Counted from the first letter of the stretch, positions 32,592-44,277 are shown. The stretch is 64,000 bases of DNA from Buchnera aphidicola (Periphyllus lyropictus) (GCF_024029895.1 NZ_CP097457.1:310001-374000), one strand, 5' to 3'. The notes: generated by a model from the sequence alone, not told the origin. Numbers and translations: made by a program.

Positions 32592-33320
32592 TTATATTTT
32601 TTTTTTTATAGATAAACTTATTTTTTTTAAAGATTTAATTGGATCTTTAGAAAGTGTAATAATTCTTCCTAAAACAATATAATTTACTTTAAAATATGCA
32701 GCTTCAATTGGAGTAATAACATTTTTTTGATCATTTAAAGAATTATTTTTTTTTCTAATACCAGGAGTAATAATTTTAAATTTATTATTTAAAAATTTTT
32801 TTATATATTTTACAGAACTTCCAGGACAAACTACTCCATCTAAACCAATTTTTTGAGATAATTTAGATAATCTTAATACATTTTTATTAATAGAATCATA
32901 CATTCCAATTGATTTTAAATCTAATTTAGACAAACTACTTAATATTGTAATAGAAATTAATAAAGGAGGTTTATTTTTAAAATAAGAAATAGCTAATTTA
33001 GCAGCTTTCATCATATCCTTACCTCCTAAAGAATGAATACTAATCATCCATAAATTTAATTTAGATAAAGATTTTATAGCTCTTGAAACAGTATTTGGAA
33101 TATCATGAAGTTTTAAATCTAAAAATATTTTAAAACCTAAATAAATTATTTCTTTAATAAAACGTATTCCAAATAAAAAAAACATTTCTTTTCCAATTTT
33201 TAAACGATATATTTTTGGATCTAATAATTTTATTAAATTCATAGCTTTCTTTTTATTAGAATAATCTAATGCAATTATAATTTTTGTTTGATTTAATTTA
33301 ATTAAATTATTATTTATCAT
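32592..33320 (-). CDS. pyrF: orotidine 5'-phosphate decarboxylase
   Basis: Last step of UMP synthesis. The 242 residues match E. coli (245). The N-terminal strand is IIIALDYSNKKKAM, and the catalytic Asp-x-Lys-x-x-x-Asp motif appears in FLDLKLHDIPNTV (about 67-79). VCPGS and the C-terminal phosphate-binding YIVLGRIIT are present. It is the last gene of the minus-strand run beginning at mnmA, with AAGG upstream of the ATG. ribA, which I recall nearby in other Buchnera, is not present here. Confidence 0.95.
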   Translation of the reverse strand: MINNNLIKLNQTKIIIALDYSNKKKAMNLIKLLDPKIYRLKIGKEMFFLFGIRFIKEIIYLGFKIFLDLKLHDIPNTVSRAIKSLSKLNLWMISIHSLGGKDMMKAAKLAISYFKNKPPLLISITILSSLSKLDLKSIGMYDSINKNVLRLSKLSQKIGLDGVVCPGSSVKYIKKFLNNKFKIITPGIRKKNNSLNDQKNVITPIEAAYFKVNYIVLGRIITLSKDPIKSLKKISLSIKKKI

Positions 33321-33369
33321 TTATTAACCTTTTAAATAAATTGATAAAATATATATTTCATTTATAATT

Positions 33370-34230
33370 TTATTTTAAAATCTTTTGATATTGATCGTAT
33401 GCATGATAAGAAGATCTAACTAAAGTTCCACAATAAACATCTGAAAAGCCTATTGATAAAGCATAAGATTTTATTTCTAAAAATTCTGAAGCAGTTAAAT
33501 ACCTTTTTACAGGAAGATGAAATTTACTTGGTTGAAGATATTGACCTACAGTTAACATAGATACTCCATTATCATATAAATCTTTTAAAACATTAAAAAT
33601 TTCTTTATTATTTTCTCCTAAACCTACCATTAATCCAGATTTAGTAGGAATTTTTGGAAATTTTTTATGAAAATTATTTAATAATTTTAAAGAGTTTTTA
33701 TAATTTGCTCCAGGACGAACTTTTTTATATAATCTAGGAACATTTTCTATATTATGATTAAAAACATCTGGTAAATTTTTTTCTAATAAATTTAACGCAA
33801 TTTTCTCTTTTTTTCTAAAATCTGGAACTAATATTTCTATTTTAATATTTTTTATATTTCTAATTTCTTTAATACATTGAGAAAATTGAGAAGCTCCTCC
33901 ATCTTTTAAATCATCTCGATTAACAGAAGTAATTACAACATATTTTAAATTTAAATAAGAAACAATTTTTGCTAATTTCTTTGGTTCATTTAAATTAATT
34001 TTCTGAGGTCTACCTTTATTAACTCCACAAAAAGGACATTTTCTTGTACAAATAGAACCTAAAATCATAAAAGTAGAAGTTCCTTGATTAAAACATTCAG
34101 TTAAATTTGGGCATTGAGCTTCCTCACAAACTGTATTAATATTATATTTTCTTAATTTTTTTTTTATTTTTTTTACTTTAGAAGAATCAACGGGAATTTT
34201 AATTTTTATCCAATTAGGTTTAATTAACAT
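33370..34230 (-). CDS. lipA: lipoyl synthase
   Basis: Radical-SAM enzyme inserting two sulfurs into octanoyl groups on lipoyl domains. Both cluster sites are intact: auxiliary [4Fe-4S] cysteines C35, C40, C46 ([12 protein letters not shown]) and the radical-[11 protein letters not shown] (C61, C65, C68). [15 protein letters not shown] and the C-terminal RSSYHA are conserved. The 286 residues are about 35 short of E. coli, all at the N-terminus, which is not part of the catalytic barrel. It is adjacent to lipB and serves SucB (15.8 kb) and other lipoylated E2/GcvH proteins. Confidence 0.96.
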   Translation of the reverse strand: MLIKPNWIKIKIPVDSSKVKKIKKKLRKYNINTVCEEAQCPNLTECFNQGTSTFMILGSICTRKCPFCGVNKGRPQKINLNEPKKLAKIVSYLNLKYVVITSVNRDDLKDGGASQFSQCIKEIRNIKNIKIEILVPDFRKKEKIALNLLEKNLPDVFNHNIENVPRLYKKVRPGANYKNSLKLLNNFHKKFPKIPTKSGLMVGLGENNKEIFNVLKDLYDNGVSMLTVGQYLQPSKFHLPVKRYLTASEFLEIKSYALSIGFSDVYCGTLVRSSYHAYDQYQKILK

Positions 34231-34326
34231 TATATTAATCTCAATTAAATTATAATAATTTTTTAAAAAATTTTTTATTAAAATATTTTATAAAAAATAA
34301 AAATATTATATTTTTATAAAAAATAT

Positions 34327-34992
34327 TTAATATACATTATTAGTATAAAATATACCATATGGAGATTTATAAATAATTTTATACTTAAAAATTTTAGAAA
34401 AATTTTGAATAAATTTTTTTCGAAAAATGTTCATTGTTATTCCAGGTAATAAATCTATTAAATTAATCATTTTCATTGATTTATTTCCACAAGGATAAAT
34501 ATAATTATATGGAGTTAAATTAGTATTAATATTATAAGATATTCCATGTAATGAACAATAATTTTTAATTCGAAAACCTATTGAACAAAATTTTTTATTA
34601 TTTATATATACTCCAGGAAATTTTTTTATAATATACCCATTAATAAAAAAATACTTTAATGTTTTTAAAACTACTTGATGTATTAAAAAAATAAAGTTTT
34701 TAATATTAATTCCTAATAATTTAAAATTTACTAAAATATATACTAATTGTTGACCAGGACCATGATACGTAATTTTTCCACCTCTATCACAGTTCATGAC
34801 TGAAATATTTTTTAAATTTTTAATAATATTTTCATTTTTTTCAGAATTTCCTTTAGTAAAAATAGGATGATGTTCTGTAAACCATAACTCATCTTTAGTA
34901 CTTAAAGATCTATTATCTGTAAAACAGTGCATAGCATGAAATATATTATTCCAATGAGTTTTTTTTAAATTACGAACATAAATTTTTTTCAT
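34327..34992 (-). CDS. lipB: octanoyl-ACP:protein octanoyltransferase
   Basis: Moves octanoyl from ACP to lipoyl domains, the step before LipA. The 221 residues match the family. DRGGKITYHGPGQQLVYIL (69-87) is the signature; the catalytic Lys is in KKFCSIGFR (K134) and the catalytic Cys in YPCGNKSM (C168). The gene lies 96 bp upstream of lipA on the same strand, so the pair probably forms an operon. Confidence 0.95.
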   Translation of the reverse strand: MKKIYVRNLKKTHWNNIFHAMHCFTDNRSLSTKDELWFTEHHPIFTKGNSEKNENIIKNLKNISVMNCDRGGKITYHGPGQQLVYILVNFKLLGINIKNFIFLIHQVVLKTLKYFFINGYIIKKFPGVYINNKKFCSIGFRIKNYCSLHGISYNINTNLTPYNYIYPCGNKSMKMINLIDLLPGITMNIFRKKFIQNFSKIFKYKIIYKSPYGIFYTNNVY

Positions 34993-35050
34993 AAAATTTT
35001 AATTCTTTTATTTATAAAAATTCTTAAAATATAAATTTAATTATATATTT

Positions 35051-35665
35051 TTAAGATAAATCTTTTATTCCATGAATAACAAATTCGACACCTAAAGATA
35101 ATAATAATAATCCCATAATTTTAGTAATAATTTTAATTCCAGTATTTCCTAAAAAATTTATAAAAAAATTTGAAAGACTAAATATTATATAACAAAATAA
35201 AAAAAAAAAAGAAATAACTACAGTTCCTAATATCATATTTAAATAAGAAGAATGATGTAAACTCCATGTAATTGTAGAACTAATTGTTCCAGGTCCTGCA
35301 ATTAAAGGCATTGATAAAGGAACTACACCAATATTTGTAGAATTATATTTTTTTTTTTTTATTTTTAATGTATTTTTTTTTAACATAGATAAAGCCATAA
35401 TAAATATTAAAATTCCTCCAGAAATTTTAAATGATGCAATAGAAATTCCAAATAAATCTAAAATTAAATGACCAAAAAATAAAGAAGTACATAAAATAAT
35501 AATAGAAGAAAAATTTGTAATTAAATTAATTTTTTTTTTTTTTATTTCAGAAAAATTATTAGTCATACTTATAAAAATTGGTATCATTCCAATAGGATTA
35601 ACTAAAATTAACAAATTAATAAAAAATTTTATATAAATTTTGAAATCAATACTTAATGTTTCCAT
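35051..35665 (-). CDS. ychE: MarC-family integral membrane protein YchE
   Basis: Polytopic inner-membrane protein of the MarC/YchE family, function unsettled. The 204 residues (E. coli YchE 215) show about six hydrophobic segments, near 12-32, 48-66, 72-92, 112-132, 140-162 and 175-195. Typical family residues are LVNPIGMIPIFISMT at the N-terminus and VPLSMPLIAGPGTIS in the middle. The cytoplasmic loops are Lys-rich. It follows rnb and precedes lipB on the minus strand. Confidence 0.88.
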   Translation of the reverse strand: METLSIDFKIYIKFFINLLILVNPIGMIPIFISMTNNFSEIKKKKINLITNFSSIIILCTSLFFGHLILDLFGISIASFKISGGILIFIMALSMLKKNTLKIKKKKYNSTNIGVVPLSMPLIAGPGTISSTITWSLHHSSYLNMILGTVVISFFFLFCYIIFSLSNFFINFLGNTGIKIITKIMGLLLLSLGVEFVIHGIKDLS

Positions 35666-35801
35666 ATAATACCTTTATATTAATTATTTTAATAATAATT
35701 TATAAATAAAATAATTAATTTTTTTTAATTAAATTTTTAAAAGTATATTTAATTTAAATTAAAAATTATTAATTTAAAAATTTATAATCTAATAAAAAAA
35801 T

Positions 35802-37733
35802 TTAAATTAGTTTAGCAATAATACTCTTAGAATTTGTTCTAAAATTTAAAATTTTAACTTTAATTACATCTGAAATTTTATATAATAATTTTCCATTTAA
35901 ATATATTAAACCTTTATCTTGATTAAGATCTAATTCAGAACGAATTCTATGTATAAAAGAACTTGGTATAAATATATTTGCCCCTGTTTCTAATAACTTT
36001 GCTCTAATTCCTCCTCTAGAAATTTCAAAAATTTCTGAAAAAAAAATTTTATCTTCAAAATTATTTTTTTTAAAATATTCTAGATATAAAAAATCTTCTA
36101 TATCTCTTTCTGAAAGTCTATGTTTTCTTTTTTGATTAGATATATTTTGTATAATATCTTTTTTTAAGATAAATGGTTTAGTATTAAGAATAATAGATTT
36201 TAAAAATCTATGATTAATTATATCTCCATATTTTCTGATTGGAGAAGTCCATGTAGCATATTGTTTTAATCCTAAAGCATAATGAGGTTTAGGAATTAAA
36301 CTAATTTCACTAAAAGATTGAAATTTTCTAATTCTATTTACTAAGTATTTATATTTTTTTTTTTTTAAAATTTTATAAAGATTACAAAAACCTTTTAAAG
36401 TTAACAATTTTTTTGAACTAATAATAATATTTTTTTTTTTTAAAAATGAAGATACATAATTTATATTTGATGCATCAAATCCAGCATGATTATTATATAA
36501 TCCAAAACCCTTTTTTTTAGATAAAATTTTAGCTGCAGTTAAATTAGCTGCTATCATACATTCTTCTATAATTTTATGAGCAATTCTTCTTTTTTCAATA
36601 GAAATATTTAATACTTCATTTAATTTAGATAAATGAAATTTATATTCTAATCTTTCTGGAAAAATAAAAGAATTTTTTTCTCTCCAATTAATTCGTAATA
36701 AACAAAAATCATATAATAATTTCAATTGATTTTTTATATCTTTATATAAAGGTTTCCAAGAACCTTTTTTTTCTATCCAATTAGAAACATTTCTATATGA
36801 CAATTTTGCTTTGGATTTAATCCAAGCTAAAAAAAAAGAACTAGAATTTTTAATAGATCCATTTTTTTTAATAATCATTTTACAAGCTAAAACAGGTCTT
36901 TTTTTATTTGGTTTTAAAGAACATAAATCTTCAGATAAAAATCTTGGTAACATAGGAACATTTAATCCAGGTAAATAATTTGTAAAACTCCTCTTAGAAG
37001 CAATTACATCTAATTTACTATTATATGAAATAAAAGCTGTTGTATCAGATATAGCTACTATTAAAAAAAAACTTCCATCTTTTTTTTTTTTTATAAAAAC
37101 AGCATCATCTATATCTTTAGTATGATTATTATCTATAGTAATAAAAGAAAAATTAGTTAAATCTTTTCTTGGTATATTTTTATCAAAAACAATATTATTT
37201 AAATCTATTTTTGGTTCATTTTTTTTTAAATTATATTTAGATAAAACTATCCACCATGGAGTAAATGGGTCTTTTTTTTTAGAAATAAATTTAATTAATT
37301 CAGCATGAAAAACATTTTGATTTAATTTATGTTTAGTTAATTTTGCTAAAAACCAATCTCCAGATTCAAACTTTGAAATATCTTTTTTTAAATAATTGCA
37401 TGGTATATATTCTTTTAATAATTGATTATCCGGAATAATAAAATATTGTTGATTTATTTTTTGTAAATATCCAATAAATGTATTTAAATAAGGTTCTATT
37501 AACTTTTCTGGAATAACAATTTCTCTATTTTTAGAAAATCCTTTTTTTGCAATAATTCTATCTCCATTCATAACTTTTTTAATTTTTTTTGGAGGGATAA
37601 AATAACTAACTTTAGAATCTATTTCTAAAAATCCATAACCTTTTTCAGATTTTTTTACTATTCCTTCCACTCTTTCAGTATTTATTTTTAATTTTTTTTT
37701 AAGTTGCATTAAAACAATATTATTATAAAACAT
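35802..37733 (-). CDS. rnb: exoribonuclease II
   Basis: Processive 3'-5' single-strand RNA exonuclease. The 643 residues equal E. coli RNase II (644). Two N-terminal cold-shock-like domains come first (EGIVKKSEKGYGFLEID near 22-38), then the RNB catalytic domain with acidic metal ligands in TIDNNHTKDIDDAVF (about 198-212), later YATWTSPIRKYGDIINHR, and a C-terminal S1 domain. It starts at MFYNNIVLMQLKK, matching E. coli MFQDNPLLAQLKQ. Confidence 0.96.
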   Translation of the reverse strand: MFYNNIVLMQLKKKLKINTERVEGIVKKSEKGYGFLEIDSKVSYFIPPKKIKKVMNGDRIIAKKGFSKNREIVIPEKLIEPYLNTFIGYLQKINQQYFIIPDNQLLKEYIPCNYLKKDISKFESGDWFLAKLTKHKLNQNVFHAELIKFISKKKDPFTPWWIVLSKYNLKKNEPKIDLNNIVFDKNIPRKDLTNFSFITIDNNHTKDIDDAVFIKKKKDGSFFLIVAISDTTAFISYNSKLDVIASKRSFTNYLPGLNVPMLPRFLSEDLCSLKPNKKRPVLACKMIIKKNGSIKNSSSFFLAWIKSKAKLSYRNVSNWIEKKGSWKPLYKDIKNQLKLLYDFCLLRINWREKNSFIFPERLEYKFHLSKLNEVLNISIEKRRIAHKIIEECMIAANLTAAKILSKKKGFGLYNNHAGFDASNINYVSSFLKKKNIIISSKKLLTLKGFCNLYKILKKKKYKYLVNRIRKFQSFSEISLIPKPHYALGLKQYATWTSPIRKYGDIINHRFLKSIILNTKPFILKKDIIQNISNQKRKHRLSERDIEDFLYLEYFKKNNFEDKIFFSEIFEISRGGIRAKLLETGANIFIPSSFIHRIRSELDLNQDKGLIYLNGKLLYKISDVIKVKILNFRTNSKSIIAKLI

Positions 37734-37933
37734 GATAATTTGACCTAAAATATTATATTAAAATATAATAATTTTTATAAATTTTTAAAAAATTTAAGTT
37801 ATTAAACTAAAATACTTTAAATTCGAGATATATAAAATTAATATACTATGATTTTAATAAAAGACCAAACTAAATTAAATTTTAAAAAATAATGTTTTTT
37901 TTTTAAAATTTTATTTATTAAAAAATAAAAAAC

Positions 37934-38704
37934 TTAATATAATCCTACTATATTAAAACCTCCATCTACATATATAATTTGACCAGTAATTCCAGATGAT
38001 AAATTACTAGATAAAAAAGAAGCTACATTACCAATTTCAATAATAGAAATATTTCTTTTCATTGGAGAAAATTTTTTATATATATATAAAATTTTTTCTA
38101 ACCCTTTAATATTATATGAAGAAACAGTTTTAACTGGACCTGGAGAAATAGCATTAATTCGAATTTTTGGACCTAAAGAAGCAGCCATATAACGAACATT
38201 GGATTCCAATGAAGCTTTAGCTAATCCCATTAAATTATAATTTGGAATAAATTTTTGAGATCCTAAAAATGATACTGTTATTAAAGAAGAATTTTTATTT
38301 AAAATACTTTTAAATTGTTTAGCTAATTTAACAAAACTATATGAACTAATTAGATGTGATGAAATAAAAGATTTTTTTGTAAAAGAATTTATATAATTAT
38401 TTTTTAAAAATTTTTTTTTAAGAAAAGCTAAAGAATGAACAATACCATCAAAATTACTCCATATTTTTTTTAAATTTAAAAATAAATTTTTAATATCAAT
38501 TGTATATTTAATATTGCAATATAAAACAATATTAGAGTTAAATTCTTTAGCTATCATTTTAATTCTTTTTTTATATTTTTTTTTTTTATATATAAAAGCT
38601 AAATCTGCTCCCTGATAATACATAGATTTAGCTATTCCATAAGCAATAGAATATTTATTATGTAATCCAAAAATTAAAATTTTTTTACCAGATAAAAATC
38701 CCAT
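37934..38704 (-). CDS. fabI: enoyl-[acyl-carrier-protein] reductase (NADH)
   Basis: Last reduction of each fatty-acid elongation cycle. It is a short-chain dehydrogenase of 256 residues; GLHNKYSIAYGIA near the N-terminus binds NAD, and the catalytic pair Tyr156/Lys163 occurs in PNYNLMGLAKASLESNVRY. GGFNIVG ends the protein. With fabZ (62 kb) it indicates retained membrane lipid synthesis. A 200-bp spacer separates it from rnb; purB is 41 bp upstream. Confidence 0.96.
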   Translation of the reverse strand: MGFLSGKKILIFGLHNKYSIAYGIAKSMYYQGADLAFIYKKKKYKKRIKMIAKEFNSNIVLYCNIKYTIDIKNLFLNLKKIWSNFDGIVHSLAFLKKKFLKNNYINSFTKKSFISSHLISSYSFVKLAKQFKSILNKNSSLITVSFLGSQKFIPNYNLMGLAKASLESNVRYMAASLGPKIRINAISPGPVKTVSSYNIKGLEKILYIYKKFSPMKRNISIIEIGNVASFLSSNLSSGITGQIIYVDGGFNIVGLY

Positions 38705-38745
38705 TTATTTTATACCTTTTTTAAAAAAATATTATTTTAATAATT

Positions 38746-40128
38746 TTAATATTTATATAGTTTAATATTTTCTGAAAGAAAAATAGATTTTCCTATATAG
38801 TTAAAAGGAGTTAAATTATATAATTCTTTTTTTTTTATATCTGAAATATTTAAAGTATTAATAAAATTGTTAATTTTTTTTTTATTAATTTTTTTTCCTC
38901 GAAATAATAACTTTACTTTTTCATAAGAATTATAAATTCCAATTTTTCTCATAAAAATTTGAATTGGTTCCAATAAAATTTCTAAATTATTATTTAAGTC
39001 TTTCTTTAAAACATTTTTATTAATTTTAATTTTTTTTATTCCAATATTTATAAAATGATAACTAATAATAGAATAAGATAATATACTTCCTAAATTTCTT
39101 AAAACAGTTGAATCACTTAAATCTCTTTGCCACCTTGAAATAGGTAATTTAAATGAAATATGTTGTATTAAAGCATTAGAAATACCTAAATTTCCTTCAG
39201 AATTTTCAAAATCTATTGGATTTATTTTATGAGGCATAGTAGATGAACCAATTTCATTATTTTTGAATTTATATTTAAAATAATTTAAAGAAATATATCC
39301 CCAAATATCTCTATTAAAATTTATCAAAATAGTATTAAATCTAAATATACAAGAAAAAAATTCAGATATGTAATCATGAGGTTCAATTTGAGTAGTATAT
39401 GGATTCCAATTAATATTTAAAGATTTTACAAAATTTTTATTAATATTAATCCAATCTAAATTAGGATATGAAAAAACATGAGCATTATAATTTCCTACAG
39501 TTCCATTAAATTTTCCTAATATTTTTATTTTTTTAAATTGATTATATTGTCGTTTTAATCGATAAGAAAAATTTGCAATTTCTTTTCCCATAGTAGATGG
39601 AGTAGCTGGTTGCCCATGTGTTCTAGATAAAAGTACAATATTTTTATATTTTAATGAAATATAATCCATTTTTTTAATAATTTTTTTCCAATGTTTTAAA
39701 ATATGATACCTTCTAGCATCTTTTAACATTAATGCATATGCAATATTATTTATATCTTCAGAAGTACAACCAAAATGAATAAATTCTATTATTTTTTTTG
39801 AATTATTTATATTACTTAATTTTTTTTTCAAAAAAAATACAATAGATTTTACATCATGATTAGTAATTTTTTCTATTTTTTTTATTTTGTATGCGTGTTT
39901 CAAATTAAAATTATTTATAATTTTATTTAAAATTATATTTGTATTATTATCAAATTTTTTTAATTCTTTAATTTCTTTAATATTAGATAAATATTTTAAC
40001 CAAAAAATTTCAATCATTAACTTATATTTAATAAATCCATATTCACTAAAAATTTTACTTAATTTTTGTGTTATTTTTTTATAACGACCATCTAAAGGAG
40101 AAACAGAACATAAATTTGAAAATTTCAT
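38746..40128 (-). CDS. purB: adenylosuccinate lyase
   Basis: Cleaves adenylosuccinate and SAICAR in purine synthesis. The 460 residues match E. coli (456). LCSVSPLDGRYKKIT starts the protein, SRTHGQPATPSTMGKE is central, the signature SSTMPHKINPIDFENSEGN carries the catalytic-loop Ser, and RWQRDLSDSTVLRNL follows. The spacing to mnmA is 44 bp; hflD, which separates them in E. coli, is gone. The C-terminus is Lys/Asn-rich. Confidence 0.96.
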   Translation of the reverse strand: MKFSNLCSVSPLDGRYKKITQKLSKIFSEYGFIKYKLMIEIFWLKYLSNIKEIKELKKFDNNTNIILNKIINNFNLKHAYKIKKIEKITNHDVKSIVFFLKKKLSNINNSKKIIEFIHFGCTSEDINNIAYALMLKDARRYHILKHWKKIIKKMDYISLKYKNIVLLSRTHGQPATPSTMGKEIANFSYRLKRQYNQFKKIKILGKFNGTVGNYNAHVFSYPNLDWININKNFVKSLNINWNPYTTQIEPHDYISEFFSCIFRFNTILINFNRDIWGYISLNYFKYKFKNNEIGSSTMPHKINPIDFENSEGNLGISNALIQHISFKLPISRWQRDLSDSTVLRNLGSILSYSIISYHFINIGIKKIKINKNVLKKDLNNNLEILLEPIQIFMRKIGIYNSYEKVKLLFRGKKINKKKINNFINTLNISDIKKKELYNLTPFNYIGKSIFLSENIKLYKY

Positions 40129-40172
40129 AATTTTTCCTTAATTAATTTAAATTACTTTTATAAAAAAATATT

Positions 40173-41288
40173 TTATTTATAATAATTACTATTATATAAT
40201 GAAATATTTTTTATAATTTTTCCCCCTCCTAAACATATATTTTTTGAATAAAAAACTGAAAATTGACCTGGAGTAACTGAAGAAACTGGATTTTTAAAAA
40301 TAACTTTTATTTTTTTTATATTAATTTTATTTACTATACAAGAATGTTCTATTTCAGAATATCTAGTTTTTACTTTACAAATTAAAGGAAATTTTATTAA
40401 ATTTATATTAATCCAATGCACATCAATAGCAAAAAAACCTTTAGATAATAAATAAAAATTATTAAATCCTTGAGAAACAAACAAAATATTTTTAGAAATA
40501 TTTTTTTTTATTACATACCATGGTTTATGAGAATAATTTTTAAGACCTCCTATTTTTAAACCTTTTCTTTGACCGATCGTATAATTAAATAATCCGTCAT
40601 GAAAACCTATAATTTTTTTTTTAATAGTCATAATAGGACCAGGATTAGAAGAAAAATATCTTTTTAAAAATTTTTTATAAAATTTTGGTTGAATAAAACA
40701 TATTCCAGTAGAATCTTTTTTTTTATATACTTTTAAATTTAACTTTTTTGCTATTTTTCTTACTTTTTTTTTTTTTAATTTTCCTAATGGAAAAATAATT
40801 TTTTTTAACTGATTTTGATTTAATGTATATAAAAAATAACTTTGATCTTTTTTAAGATCTTTTCCTTTTAAAAGAAAAAAATTATTTTTTTTAAAACAGT
40901 TTATAGCATAATGACCTGTAGAGATATAATCTGCTTTTAAATTTTCTAAAGAAAATTTTAAAAAAAGTTTAAATTTAATTTCTTTATTACATAATATATC
41001 TGGATTTGGAGTTCTTCCTTTTTTATGTTCATTTAAAAAATTTTCAAAAACATATTTCCAATATTCTAAAGAAAAATTTACAGTATGAAGAAAAATATTT
41101 AAAGATTTACAAACTTTTTTAGCATCTTTTAAATCTTTTTCAGAATTACAATGTTCAGAATTATCTTCTTCTTCCCAATTTTTCATAAATAAACCTTCTA
41201 CATAATATTTTTTTTTTAATATCCAAGCAGAAACAGAAGAATCTACACCTCCAGACATAGCTAAAATAACTTTTTTTTTTTTACACAT
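40173..41288 (-). CDS. mnmA: tRNA-specific 2-thiouridylase
   Basis: ATP-dependent thiolation of the wobble uridine in tRNA-Lys, -Glu and -Gln. The PP-loop is [14 protein letters not shown] near 10-23, catalytic Cys residues appear in [10 protein letters not shown] (about 103) and [12 protein letters not shown] (about 200), and [10 protein letters not shown] is at the C-terminus. The 371 residues match E. coli (368). It heads a same-strand run mnmA-purB-fabI-rnb-ychE-lipB-lipA-pyrF and is divergent from lepA. Confidence 0.96.
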   Translation of the reverse strand: MCKKKKVILAMSGGVDSSVSAWILKKKYYVEGLFMKNWEEEDNSEHCNSEKDLKDAKKVCKSLNIFLHTVNFSLEYWKYVFENFLNEHKKGRTPNPDILCNKEIKFKLFLKFSLENLKADYISTGHYAINCFKKNNFFLLKGKDLKKDQSYFLYTLNQNQLKKIIFPLGKLKKKKVRKIAKKLNLKVYKKKDSTGICFIQPKFYKKFLKRYFSSNPGPIMTIKKKIIGFHDGLFNYTIGQRKGLKIGGLKNYSHKPWYVIKKNISKNILFVSQGFNNFYLLSKGFFAIDVHWININLIKFPLICKVKTRYSEIEHSCIVNKINIKKIKVIFKNPVSSVTPGQFSVFYSKNICLGGGKIIKNISLYNSNYYK

Positions 41289-41543
41289 GATAAAAATTTC
41301 CTATATTTATAATAAAATATAAAATCATAGTTTTTTTTATAACAATTATTTATGATATAATTATTATAAAAAATTATATAATAAAATATTATAAGTTAAT
41401 ATATATCTTTAATAAAAATTATTAGTAATTTATATTTTAAATATTTATATAAAAAAACTATTTGTAAAAAAAATATTTATTTTATTTAAAATTATTATTA
41501 ATAATAATTTATCTAAACTTTTTAATATGGTTTTTTTAATTTA

Positions 41544-43337
41544 ATGAAAAAAATAAGAAATTTTTCTATAATTGCACATATAGATCACGGAAAATCAACT
41601 CTTGCTGATAGATTAATTCAAATTTGTGGAAATTTAACATCAAGAGAAATATCTAATTGTATGTTAGATACTATGGATATAGAAAAAGAAAGAGGAATTA
41701 CAATAAAAGCACAAACTGTAACTACAACATATAAGTCTAAAAATAATAAAAAATATTTTTTAAACTTTATTGATACTCCAGGACATGTTAATTTTTCTTA
41801 TGAAGTAAAAAGATCTTTATCAGCATGTGAAGGTGCTTTATTAGTAATTGATTCTACTCAAGGAATAGAAGCACAAACATTAGAAAATTGTTATACTGCT
41901 TTAGAAATGAATATAAAAATTATTCCAGTTATTAACAAAATTGATTTACCTCATTCTAATCCTGAAAGAATTTCTTATGACATTGAAGATATTATTGGAA
42001 TTTCTTCTAAAAATGCTATATGTTGTTCTGCAAAAACTGGTTTTGGAATTAAATCTTTATTAGAAAAAATTGTTCATAAAATTCCAGCTCCTAAAGGAGA
42101 TAAAAAAAAACCATTACAAGCTATAATAATAGATTCTTGGTTTGATAATTATTTAGGAGTAGTATCTTTAATTAGAATTAAAAATGGATATGTAAAAAAA
42201 AGATCAATGATACAATTTATGAGTTCAAAAAAAATTTATAAAATAGAAAAATTAGGTATATTTACACCTAAACAAATATCATTAAAAATGTTAAAATGTG
42301 GAGAGGTAGGATGGATTATATGTGGAATAAAAAATATTTTAGCTGCTCCAGTAGGAGATACATTAACATTAGCTAAAAATCCTTGTAAAAAACCTTTACT
42401 AGGATTTAAAAAAATAAAACCACAAATATATGCTGGATTATATACAATAGATTCTAATCAATATAAAAATTTTAGAGACGCTTTAGGTAAATTAAGTTTA
42501 AATGATGCATCACTATTTTATGAACCTGAAAATTCTAAAGCTCTTGGATTTGGTTTTAAATGTGGATTTTTAGGAACTTTACATATGGAAATAATTCAAG
42601 AAAGATTAGAAAGAGAATATAATCTTAATTTAATTTCTACTCCTCCAACAGTAATTTATGAAATTAAAACAAATAACAAAAAAAAAAAATACATAAATTC
42701 TCCTATAAATTTTCCAGTAAAAGGAAAATTTAAAGAAATAAGAGAACCAATAGCAGAATGTATCATTTTTTTACCTCCTAAATACATTGGAAATATAATA
42801 TCTTTATGTATTCAAAAAAGAGGTATACAAAAAAAAATGATTTATTATTCTCATCAAGTTTCTTTAACTTATTATATACCTATGTCAGAAGTAATTTTAA
42901 ATTTTTTTGATCAAGTAAAATCTATTACTAGTGGTTATGCATCATTAGAATATAAGTTTAAAAAATTTAAAAAATCTGATTTAATATGTTTAAATATTTT
43001 AATTAATTCTGAAAAAATTGATGCTTTATCTGTAATAATACATAAAAATGAATCACAAAGAAAAGGAAGAGAAATTGTTGAAAAAATGAAAAAAATAATA
43101 CCAAGACAACAATTTAATATTTCTATTCAAGCATCTGTTCAAAATAAAATAATAGCACGTGCTACAATAAAACAATTAAGAAAAAATGTTTTATCAAAAT
43201 GTTATGGAGGAGATATTTCTAGAAAGAAAAAATTACTAAAAAAACAAAAAATTGGAAAAAAAAGAATGAAAAAAATAGGAAATATTAATTTGCCAAAAGA
43301 AGCATTTTTTTCTATTTTAAATATTAAAAACACTTAA
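41544..43337 (+). CDS. lepA: elongation factor 4 (LepA)
   Basis: Ribosome-associated GTPase. The 597 residues (E. coli 599) include G1 [14 protein letters not shown] (about 11-24), switch [15 protein letters not shown]4 NKIDLP, and the LepA-specific C-terminal domain around [18 protein letters not shown], which matches the family closely. It begins the run lepA-lepB-rnc-era-acpS, an order shared with E. coli apart from lost genes. Confidence 0.97.
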   Translation: MKKIRNFSIIAHIDHGKSTLADRLIQICGNLTSREISNCMLDTMDIEKERGITIKAQTVTTTYKSKNNKKYFLNFIDTPGHVNFSYEVKRSLSACEGALLVIDSTQGIEAQTLENCYTALEMNIKIIPVINKIDLPHSNPERISYDIEDIIGISSKNAICCSAKTGFGIKSLLEKIVHKIPAPKGDKKKPLQAIIIDSWFDNYLGVVSLIRIKNGYVKKRSMIQFMSSKKIYKIEKLGIFTPKQISLKMLKCGEVGWIICGIKNILAAPVGDTLTLAKNPCKKPLLGFKKIKPQIYAGLYTIDSNQYKNFRDALGKLSLNDASLFYEPENSKALGFGFKCGFLGTLHMEIIQERLEREYNLNLISTPPTVIYEIKTNNKKKKYINSPINFPVKGKFKEIREPIAECIIFLPPKYIGNIISLCIQKRGIQKKMIYYSHQVSLTYYIPMSEVILNFFDQVKSITSGYASLEYKFKKFKKSDLICLNILINSEKIDALSVIIHKNESQRKGREIVEKMKKIIPRQQFNISIQASVQNKIIARATIKQLRKNVLSKCYGGDISRKKKLLKKQKIGKKRMKKIGNINLPKEAFFSILNIKNT

Positions 43338-43370
43338 TAAAAACTAACAAAATTAAAAATTAGGATAAAT

Positions 43371-44234
43371 ATGTACAATTTTTTTTATATATTTTTATTA
43401 TCATTAATAGCAATTAGTGGATTATTTTGGTTAACAGAAAAAATTAAAATTTTTTATTATAAATTAAAATATAGTAAACAACAAGAGAAATACACAAATA
43501 ACAATCCTAATTCTATTGCAGAATTATTTCCTACATTATTTTTTATATTTATATTTAGATTTTTCATATTTGAACCATTTCAAATACCTTCAAGTTCTAT
43601 GATGCCTACTCTTCTTTCAGGAGATTTTATATTAGTACAAAAATTTTTTTATAATTTAAAAAATCCACTAAATAATAAAATTCTATTTACGTTATCACAT
43701 CCTCATAGAGGAGATGTTGTTGTTTTTCAACTTCCAGAAGATAAAAATAAGAATTATGTAAAAAGAGTTATTGGAATAGAAGGAGATGTTATTACTTATG
43801 ATTCATCTACAAAAACAATATCTTTAATTCATAAATATAGTAATTTTAAAAAATCTATACAATTAATAAAATATAAAGATTTTAAAAATTTAAAGAAAAA
43901 CTTAAAAAAATATTCTAATAATCAAGGTTATTATTTAGATGAAAGAAATAGTTCAAAAACTTATAAAGTTCTTTTAGTAAAAGGTAAAAAAGATGATAAA
44001 AAAAATTATTTTAAACAAAAAAATGAAAAAATAGGAAAATGGGTTGTACCAAAAGGATGCTTTTTTGTAATGGGAGATAATAGAGATAACAGTTTTGATA
44101 GTAGATATTGGGGATTTATTCCAGAAAGTAATTTAATAGGAAAAGTTAATATAATTTGGTTTAGTTTTAGAAAAAAAGAAAATAAATGGCCTATAGGTAT
44201 TAGATTTAATAGAATTGGAAAAATCGTTTATTAA
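43371..44234 (+). CDS. lepB: signal peptidase I
   Basis: Inner-membrane serine peptidase removing signal peptides from secreted and outer-membrane proteins such as BamA. Two N-terminal hydrophobic segments (about 3-20 and 51-67) are followed by the catalytic Ser in IPSSSMMPTL (Ser76) and the general-base Lys in NYVKRVIG (Lys131). GDNRDNSFDSRYWGFIP is the box E signature. The 287 residues are shorter than E. coli (324), within the periplasmic region. AGGAT precedes the ATG. Confidence 0.96.
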   Translation: MYNFFYIFLLSLIAISGLFWLTEKIKIFYYKLKYSKQQEKYTNNNPNSIAELFPTLFFIFIFRFFIFEPFQIPSSSMMPTLLSGDFILVQKFFYNLKNPLNNKILFTLSHPHRGDVVVFQLPEDKNKNYVKRVIGIEGDVITYDSSTKTISLIHKYSNFKKSIQLIKYKDFKNLKKNLKKYSNNQGYYLDERNSSKTYKVLLVKGKKDDKKNYFKQKNEKIGKWVVPKGCFFVMGDNRDNSFDSRYWGFIPESNLIGKVNIIWFSFRKKENKWPIGIRFNRIGKIVY

Positions 44235-44277
44235 ATAAATAAAAAAATAATAATTTTTTATAAAAAATTGGCAAATC